Positions 58,157 to 64,000 of a stretch of DNA of 64,000 nucleotides are shown in pieces (the stretch's first letter is position 1; the number at the start of each line of letters is the position of its first letter). Below the pieces are notes generated by a model. That model did not search any database, was not told the origin of the DNA, and was given only the letters and a program-made list of their open reading frames with translations. The stretch lies in assembly GCF_902825155.1 (NCBI RefSeq), contig NZ_CADEAG010000001.1, forward strand, positions 124,001 to 188,000, in the 5' to 3' direction. The DNA is from Bartonella taylorii 8TBB. Lineage in GTDB: Bacteria > Pseudomonadota > Alphaproteobacteria > Rhizobiales > Rhizobiaceae. Made by a program: the position numbers and the translations under genes.

Positions 58157-61100
58157 TTATGGCCCAATGGATAGCTTAACATTTTCAGTTTCTCTCACTT
58201 CCAATTTTGGCAGACTGCGAACAATTTTCATTGTTTCCAAGCTTACCATAATAACCCGCTGAAACAATTCCAGAGGATAGGCCGGATTACCCACCGTTTC
58301 AACAGCATAGTGATTAGCATCATTAACAATCCCACTCGCTTTGTCCGTTTTGACAATCTGGCGTTCCATAACCCATTCAAGAGCGGGTCTGCCATTGACC
58401 ACATACTCATAAGCTTCAAGAGGAATATTCTGCATCGTGATATATGCATTATAAACCACTGTACTTTTATCAATAGCACCGCGCCTACCGGCAAATTTCA
58501 TCGCTTCAACATGATAGAAACTCTTCTCATCAGAAATCATCCAAGTGCGTGGATCACCTTGTTTATAGGTAACAGGATAGGGCTCAACCTCTTCATAATT
58601 CATATGCAAGTCACCAAGCTTCCGCCCCGCTGTCACAAAAGCCCAAAAATCCTCTACTCTTTTGACCGTTGGAATACGTGGCAATTCTTTAGACAAATTA
58701 TGCGCATAACGCGCACGGTAATCTTCAGAATGCAAAATCCCATAAACATAATAAAACAAATCATCCTTTGTTATCATTTCACCAGGATAGGCAGCCTTAA
58801 AATATGCCAACCCTTCATCCGTGAGTGCATCACGCCGCTGCAAACCAGCTTTTTTGCTTTCCTCTGCAAAATTTGCAAACAAATGAACCTGATCCTCCTC
58901 TTGCTCTTCTAAAGATGCAGCATCTTCATAAATATATCTTGGAAAACATTGACCTTTTTCCATTGCATCCAAGTTGGGTAAACTCTTAGTCATCAGGACA
59001 GAAAAACCACTCCTTGCTCCAACTCCTGTAACTTGTATTACCCTGTTCTCAACCGCTGTTTCCATAGGGAATATACGCGGCATTTGATAAACTCTCTCAT
59101 TAAAGATACGATTATAATAGAGCCACTGTCGTGTAAAAGGACGATAAAGACTTTGCACTAAACAATTACTTCTAAATTCGGAAAAATTTCCCCTTATTAA
59201 CTCTTCTTTAAGACTACTACTCCAACTGATCTTTCTAGCATCTGTATTGACACAATCATTTACAGCATTTGCACGCACTTTTCGGTCAGAATGCGCATAA
59301 GCATTATTAAAATGTTCCACTTCATTGTTATAAAAAGTTATCGTGTTACGCATATTATCCGCTAGGTATTCATGACTAAAATTATATGTCCACGCATCAC
59401 GACTAGTTGAAATACCACAAGAGAAATTTTCAAAGAGCTTTTTATCACTGCCCTTCTTATCACCTAAGGCTAGAAATTTTTCAAAATCACTGTTGCGCTG
59501 ATCCAGCCAATCACCATGCTCATCTGGCGTAATCATCTGCCAGTCGTGTTCACGCTTAATCCCACCAACACTGCACAACCGCTGAAGTTTAGAGAGTTTG
59601 TCTTTTGTCGTGAGATTATCACCAATGTCATAATAGTAAATTTCGCACTGCTCAGTGACATTTGGATTTTTGATAAACAGTGTCACAGCAATACCTGTCA
59701 TGCTTCCACTTCCGAAAACATTTTGTCCTTCTTGAGCAAGCCCTTTGCTCAACATATTTTTGCGAATATCACCCCGCAAATTGAGAACATAAATACTCGA
59801 AAATTCCTCACTCAAATTTTTTCTGAGTCCATCCATTGATAATTTTTCAACATAACCTGAACCAGAAACAAAACCAATAACACCACAATCTTTTATGCGA
59901 TCACTTGCCCAACGAATGGCACGAATATAACTGTCATAAAGTTTATTAAGATTGCTCGCACTAGATTGAGCGGCATAGGTTTCACGAATGCGACAATCCA
60001 ATTTAGGATAACCAATATTTTTCGCATTGTCGTTTTCACTTTTTTGCCCTACCGAATAAGGAGGGTTGCCAACAATAACACGAATATCCAGTTCCTTCTG
60101 GCGTGATCGACGTGTGCTGTTATCCACCAGCAAATCACTGATTAGGTCTTTTTCTTGCTCATAAAGCTGGAATGTATCGGTTAAACAAATTCCCTCAAAG
60201 GGAACATAATCTCCCCCCATCAGACCATGATAGGTTGTCTCAATATTAATGGCTGCAATATAATAGGCTAAAAGCACAATTTCATTGGCATGAATTTCAT
60301 GACAAAATTTGTGCTTCATTTCTTCTGGTTTTATCAGACCCGATTGTAAAAGCCGCGTGATAAAAGTCCCCGTTCCTGTAAAGGGATCCATGATGTGAAT
60401 ACCAGATGAGCCAAGCGTTTGCCCAAATTCTTGCTCTAAGACATCATTGACAGAGTGCAGAATAAAATCCACAACCTCAATGGGGGTATAAACAATGCCT
60501 AGTTTTTCTACAGTGCGTGGAAAAGCATAACGAAAGAATTTATCGTAAAGCTCTATAATCAACCTCTGTTTTGCTTTTGGATCCGTAATTCCACTAGCGC
60601 GTAACTTTACACTTGCATAAAATTTCTCGAGGTCTTTGGATTCCTTATCAAGATTCGCCTCATCAAGCACATCAAGCATACGCTGCATAGCACGCGAGAC
60701 AGGATTCTCACGTGTAAACTGATACCCCTCAAACAACACCTGAAAGACAGGACGCGTAATAATATGCTGTGCCAACATCTCAATCGCATCAGCCTCTGTA
60801 ATCGCATCATTTAAATCATCACGCAGTTCTGCTACAAACTTGTCAAAGGCTTGACGCGCCTCAGTATCTGGCTCTGCCAGAATACCTGTTAACCGCGTGA
60901 TATGATTCTTGGCAATCTCAGCAATGTTGCTCGCCCAATCTTCCCAATAATCACGTGTCCCACATTTCTTGACGATCTTTGCCATGATCGCACGAGAAAG
61001 TTCATCCACAGAGAAAGAAAGCTCTCCTTGTGCTTCATCGGTAAGAGTGAAATCATATTCCGGTGTTCCAATTCCCGCTCGTGCGGGTTGTGCGCGTAGT

Positions 61101-63115
61101 GGAAGATTGTCTACAACAGCCGTAACAGCCTGTAACTCAGTACTCTGCGTGACGCCAATAATCTCAATCTTACTGCTGATATCTTGCCCTAGTGATGCCT
61201 TATTAATTGTAGCATCAAAACGATCATCATGCGCCCGCAAAGCATTTAAAATTTGCCAAACAACCCGATATTTATCATTGTTGTTCAAAGCCTGTTCCAC
61301 TGGAGTCCCAGAGGGAATACCAATCGGCAAAATGACATACCCCATCTTTTTGCCCTCAGAGCGACGCATCACACGTCCAACGGATTGCACAACATCAATC
61401 TGACTCTTGCGTGGATTTAAAAACATGATCGCATCAAGAGCCGGAACATCGACCCCCTCAGACAAACACCGAGCATTGGTCAAAATACGACAAACATCTT
61501 CACCACTATCAGCTTTCAGCCAATCAAGTAATGCACCACGATCCTTCGCATTGAAAGTGCCATCAACATGCTCAATTTCACACTTCAGAAAGTGCTCATT
61601 TTCCGTATTCTCTTTCGTATACTCAAGATATTCTCTAACAACCCCAGAAAATTCATCACGCACCAATTTAGAACTTTGAATAGTTTTACAAAACGCCAAA
61701 GCACGATGCATAGGGTGTGGATCCGCACCAACATCAGCCTTCAGATCTTGTTTTGTCAGCGCCTTATAACAGCCAATAATCTTTGTTGCATCATCAAGAA
61801 CAAGCTCAGACTTGCCATCACTAAGACGCTTCTGAACAGCTGAACTGACCAATTGTTCGTCCACTGCTAAGACAATAACCTTATAATCCGTTAAAAGATC
61901 ATTTTGTACTGCCCATGAAAAACCCCTATAAAAAACTGTTTTACCAAAAAGCTTTTCATCATCCATCGAAGCAAGAACCGCATCAACTTCATGAGCGCGA
62001 CTTTTGACGTTATCACCAAAAATGCGCGGTGTTGCTGTCATATAAAGGCGCTTCTTAGCACGAATAACATCATTGGAATGCACCTTAACAAAATTGGATT
62101 CATCCTCTCCAACCAGCGTTGCCCCTGTTGTACGGTGCGCCTCATCACAAATAATAAGATCAAATGTTGGTAAACCATAATTTTTTTGAGCATCCGCAAC
62201 CACCTGAATCGAGTGATAGGTTGCAAACACAACGGTCATTCTATCTGCAACACTCTTACCCACCTTTTCTGCAAGTTTAGCAGCATCGGTTGTCGCCGGA
62301 AAAGCAAGATCAAACACATCAATTTCAGCAACATCATCACTATTTTTACGACGCTTTCCCACTTGTGTATCTGAACAGACAGCAAAGGAGCGTAATCCGA
62401 TTTCTGCATCCGTTGTCCATTCACGAACCGTCTGTGACATCAGCGCAAGAGAAGGAACAAGAAACAAGACAAACTTGCCTTCACCCACCAAATCCTCAGA
62501 AATTTTAAGACTGGTAAATGTCTTACCGGTACCACAAGCCATAATGAGCTTACCCCGATCTGCTTCCATAAGCCCAGCACGCACATCACGCAATGCCTCC
62601 TGCTGATGTGGACGGATTTTCTTTTTATCCTCCAGCACAATTTTGCCCTGGGCTGCAAAAGTTTCCCAACGGATCGGACTTTGTTGCATATTGGAAAGAC
62701 TAATCCGTATAACAGGAATATCCTGCCCCCGTATCATTGTTTCAGCGTTATCACTCCAAGCACTTTCAGTACTGTCTATAACAACACGCCGCTTGAATGG
62801 AACTTTTCCTGATGCCGAAATAAAACTATCAATATCTGCTTTTTTAATCCGATATGCTGCATCATAAAATTTACATTGGATTGCCGCAAACCCCTCTTCA
62901 TCGCGAAGCTTTGCCACAAGATCGATACCAGTATCACGACCATCCCAATCATTTTCATGCGCCCAATCTTTAAAGGTTTGAACCTTTTCATACTGATCAA
63001 ACTGAAGAGGATCATGCGTCAAATAAGCAAAGGCAAAACGCTCAAAATATGTACCTTTGTCTCGTTCGGTACGCGCTTCATCACGATATGTCTGTAAAAG
63101 CGATTGCAGCGTCAT
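58157..63115 (-). CDS. Single-polypeptide Type ISP restriction-modification enzyme
   Basis: A 1652-residue protein combining restriction, translocation and methylation, like LlaGI and LlaBIII. In order: Mrr-type nuclease with D65 and Q80-x-K82 (GIDLVAKLRDEEGFAAIQCK); superfamily-2 helicase with Walker A GTGKT (195-199), DEAH (324-327), TATPR and the motif VI region QSVGRVMRRSEGKK; a helical coupler; N6-adenine methyltransferase with MDPFTGTGTF (about 909-918) and NPPY (1016-1019); and a C-terminal target-recognition part. All catalytic motifs are intact and there is no frameshift. Such enzymes methylate one strand and cut after convergent translocation. It is a lone gene between AT-rich spacers, probably acquired horizontally. 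Confidence 0.93.
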   Translation of the reverse strand: MTLQSLLQTYRDEARTERDKGTYFERFAFAYLTHDPLQFDQYEKVQTFKDWAHENDWDGRDTGIDLVAKLRDEEGFAAIQCKFYDAAYRIKKADIDSFISASGKVPFKRRVVIDSTESAWSDNAETMIRGQDIPVIRISLSNMQQSPIRWETFAAQGKIVLEDKKKIRPHQQEALRDVRAGLMEADRGKLIMACGTGKTFTSLKISEDLVGEGKFVLFLVPSLALMSQTVREWTTDAEIGLRSFAVCSDTQVGKRRKNSDDVAEIDVFDLAFPATTDAAKLAEKVGKSVADRMTVVFATYHSIQVVADAQKNYGLPTFDLIICDEAHRTTGATLVGEDESNFVKVHSNDVIRAKKRLYMTATPRIFGDNVKSRAHEVDAVLASMDDEKLFGKTVFYRGFSWAVQNDLLTDYKVIVLAVDEQLVSSAVQKRLSDGKSELVLDDATKIIGCYKALTKQDLKADVGADPHPMHRALAFCKTIQSSKLVRDEFSGVVREYLEYTKENTENEHFLKCEIEHVDGTFNAKDRGALLDWLKADSGEDVCRILTNARCLSEGVDVPALDAIMFLNPRKSQIDVVQSVGRVMRRSEGKKMGYVILPIGIPSGTPVEQALNNNDKYRVVWQILNALRAHDDRFDATINKASLGQDISSKIEIIGVTQSTELQAVTAVVDNLPLRAQPARAGIGTPEYDFTLTDEAQGELSFSVDELSRAIMAKIVKKCGTRDYWEDWASNIAEIAKNHITRLTGILAEPDTEARQAFDKFVAELRDDLNDAITEADAIEMLAQHIITRPVFQVLFEGYQFTRENPVSRAMQRMLDVLDEANLDKESKDLEKFYASVKLRASGITDPKAKQRLIIELYDKFFRYAFPRTVEKLGIVYTPIEVVDFILHSVNDVLEQEFGQTLGSSGIHIMDPFTGTGTFITRLLQSGLIKPEEMKHKFCHEIHANEIVLLAYYIAAINIETTYHGLMGGDYVPFEGICLTDTFQLYEQEKDLISDLLVDNSTRRSRQKELDIRVIVGNPPYSVGQKSENDNAKNIGYPKLDCRIRETYAAQSSASNLNKLYDSYIRAIRWASDRIKDCGVIGFVSGSGYVEKLSMDGLRKNLSEEFSSIYVLNLRGDIRKNMLSKGLAQEGQNVFGSGSMTGIAVTLFIKNPNVTEQCEIYYYDIGDNLTTKDKLSKLQRLCSVGGIKREHDWQMITPDEHGDWLDQRNSDFEKFLALGDKKGSDKKLFENFSCGISTSRDAWTYNFSHEYLADNMRNTITFYNNEVEHFNNAYAHSDRKVRANAVNDCVNTDARKISWSSSLKEELIRGNFSEFRSNCLVQSLYRPFTRQWLYYNRIFNERVYQMPRIFPMETAVENRVIQVTGVGARSGFSVLMTKSLPNLDAMEKGQCFPRYIYEDAASLEEQEEDQVHLFANFAEESKKAGLQRRDALTDEGLAYFKAAYPGEMITKDDLFYYVYGILHSEDYRARYAHNLSKELPRIPTVKRVEDFWAFVTAGRKLGDLHMNYEEVEPYPVTYKQGDPRTWMISDEKSFYHVEAMKFAGRRGAIDKSTVVYNAYITMQNIPLEAYEYVVNGRPALEWVMERQIVKTDKASGIVNDANHYAVETVGNPAYPLELFQRVIMVSLETMKIVRSLPKLEVRETENVKLSIGP

Positions 63116-64000
63116 GCTTTCCCCCCATTAAAAACATCTCTAACTATCGAGTCTAGAAAAATTGGTCAATGCTTATTGTTCCATCCAAAAGACTTTAGAT
63201 AACTCGATTTACTGAATGCGCTGACTCTTTACAAGAGAATATTACGCGCAACAAAATAAACTGAGAAAGTTTTACTTATCAGCAAAAGAGTAGAATCTGC
63301 TTTCTCCTCATCTCTAATAAATATCAAGTAATTACTCACAAGAATGTAGAGATTTGCTTTATTATTTTGGTGAGCTTCTTTTTGATGTTTATCTATTGGA
63401 AAAATTTAAGCTCAATATCGTCTGGTGCTAAACGCAATAAAAGCATATCATAAAACCAATTACCGGCTATACCGACACATAATAATACAATGCAGTTATC
63501 AACATTCCCAGCAGTATGAGCCCCTAAATGTATTCATCTCATTCTTCCTACGCAGCTCCAGCTTCGTAGGAACCTATATCTCCGTCACATACAGCCATAA
63601 AGCATCCTAAACCAAACGGTTACCAATACCCACATCCCTCCCTTTACCATACAATTTATGAAAAAAAGAACCCGTCTACGAATAAACAAAAGGAAAACTA
63701 CAGAGATCAACACGCTTTGTATACCAATTCGTTTTTTGAATATAGCTGTTTGGTGTTTAGACGCATTTGTTTATTATTTTATCGTTAACAGACACACTCT
63801 TCACGCCCCCTTTCCCCTTCTATTTTTAGATTAAAACCCTCAAGTCATCACACACCATATTTGTATAGCTACAAAATATAAGGGCAATTTATTCATGATA
63901 GGTTGTGCCGTAAAACTTCATCCTTTAACGTTATATAAAACACGCTCCACTTAACGAAGTAAGCATTTTCTAAAAAGGGCAGCGAATAATGCTAAACTTT
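63116..64000. other. Gene-poor right end
   Basis: About 885 AT-rich nt without an intact gene. The only recognised content is a fragment of the orphan membrane-protein family (63409-63490, minus strand). No tRNA or recombinase that might mark an island boundary is seen. Confidence 0.5.
63409..63490 (-). pseudogene. C-terminal fragment related to the 142-residue membrane protein
   Basis: Reverse-strand reading gives LLCVGIAGNWFYDMLLLRLA followed by PDDIELKFF, against SLCCMSASWGYDALLFRLAP and the tail of the protein at 11719-12147. At the DNA level the word GGTGCTAAACGcAATAA is shared with 11749-11765. No start or upstream membrane segments are recognised. Confidence 0.6.

Noticed and set aside
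63116-64000. tRNA or attachment site bounding the restriction-modification gene
   Set aside because: No tRNA-like sequence or flanking direct repeat of useful length was found in the visible flanks.

Overview
The window reads as chromosomal DNA of an alphaproteobacterium of the order Hyphomicrobiales, almost certainly a Bartonella. The evidence is low G+C, long AT-rich spacers, and an alphaproteobacterial gene set (RcdA/DUF1465, GapR/DUF2312, DUF4164-ZapA, CarD beside FdxA, an RpoH with the RpoH box). AtpD carries a long N-terminal extension, and at 3.5-4.8 kb there are two XRE regulators, each preceded by a structured RNA locus of the type I recall being called Brt/Trp in B. henselae. The species cannot be settled from this sequence alone.

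Layout. 0-2.5 kb: RcdA (cut by the window edge), an OpgC-like membrane protein and a ThiE/TenI-like protein. 2.5-5.8 kb: a small accessory island between the TenI-like gene and its usual SEL1-repeat neighbour. It holds gene remnants (one TIR-like), a PaaA2/ParE2-type toxin-antitoxin pair, the duplicated RNA-XRE module, an orphan TrbH-like lipoprotein and, at its right edge, a decayed second copy of the TenI-like 3' end. 5.8-12.1 kb: SEL1 protein, efp, inositol monophosphatase, ABC exporter, rpmE and an orphan membrane protein. 12.7-21.8 kb: central carbon genes (class I aldolase, pgk, gap, tkt, pyk) with DUF4164-zapA and a DUF1036 protein. 22-29.3 kb: GapR, ABC-F ATPase, glycine-zipper lipoprotein, thiamine pyrophosphokinase, M48 protease and RpoH. 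29.8-36.5 kb: a helicase-family protein lacking its helicase half, fdxA, carD, rpmF, a polyprenyl diphosphate synthase and ispG.

36.7-44.6 kb: atpHAGDC followed after 24 nt by an EmrB/EmrA-like MFS-HlyD efflux pair. 45-52.4 kb: priA, a transaldolase-family gene, lptE, leuS and a YggS-type PLP protein. 53-57.7 kb: acsA, ftsE-ftsX and a YdcF-like protein. 58.2-63.1 kb: a 1652-residue single-chain Type ISP restriction-modification enzyme. The last 0.9 kb has no intact gene.

Two signals stand out. First, the two RNA copies at 3.55-3.76 and 4.23-4.44 kb keep a long-range helix through compensatory changes, and that helix interlocks with a second invariant helix, giving either a pseudoknot or a switch. 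Second, the region repeatedly shows decaying partial tandem copies beside intact genes (TenI-like, SEL1, rpmE, gap, ABC-F, the rpmF leader). One of these, a 52-codon gap N-terminal copy between tkt and gap, is still open. No tRNA, rRNA, CRISPR array or complete insertion sequence was found.
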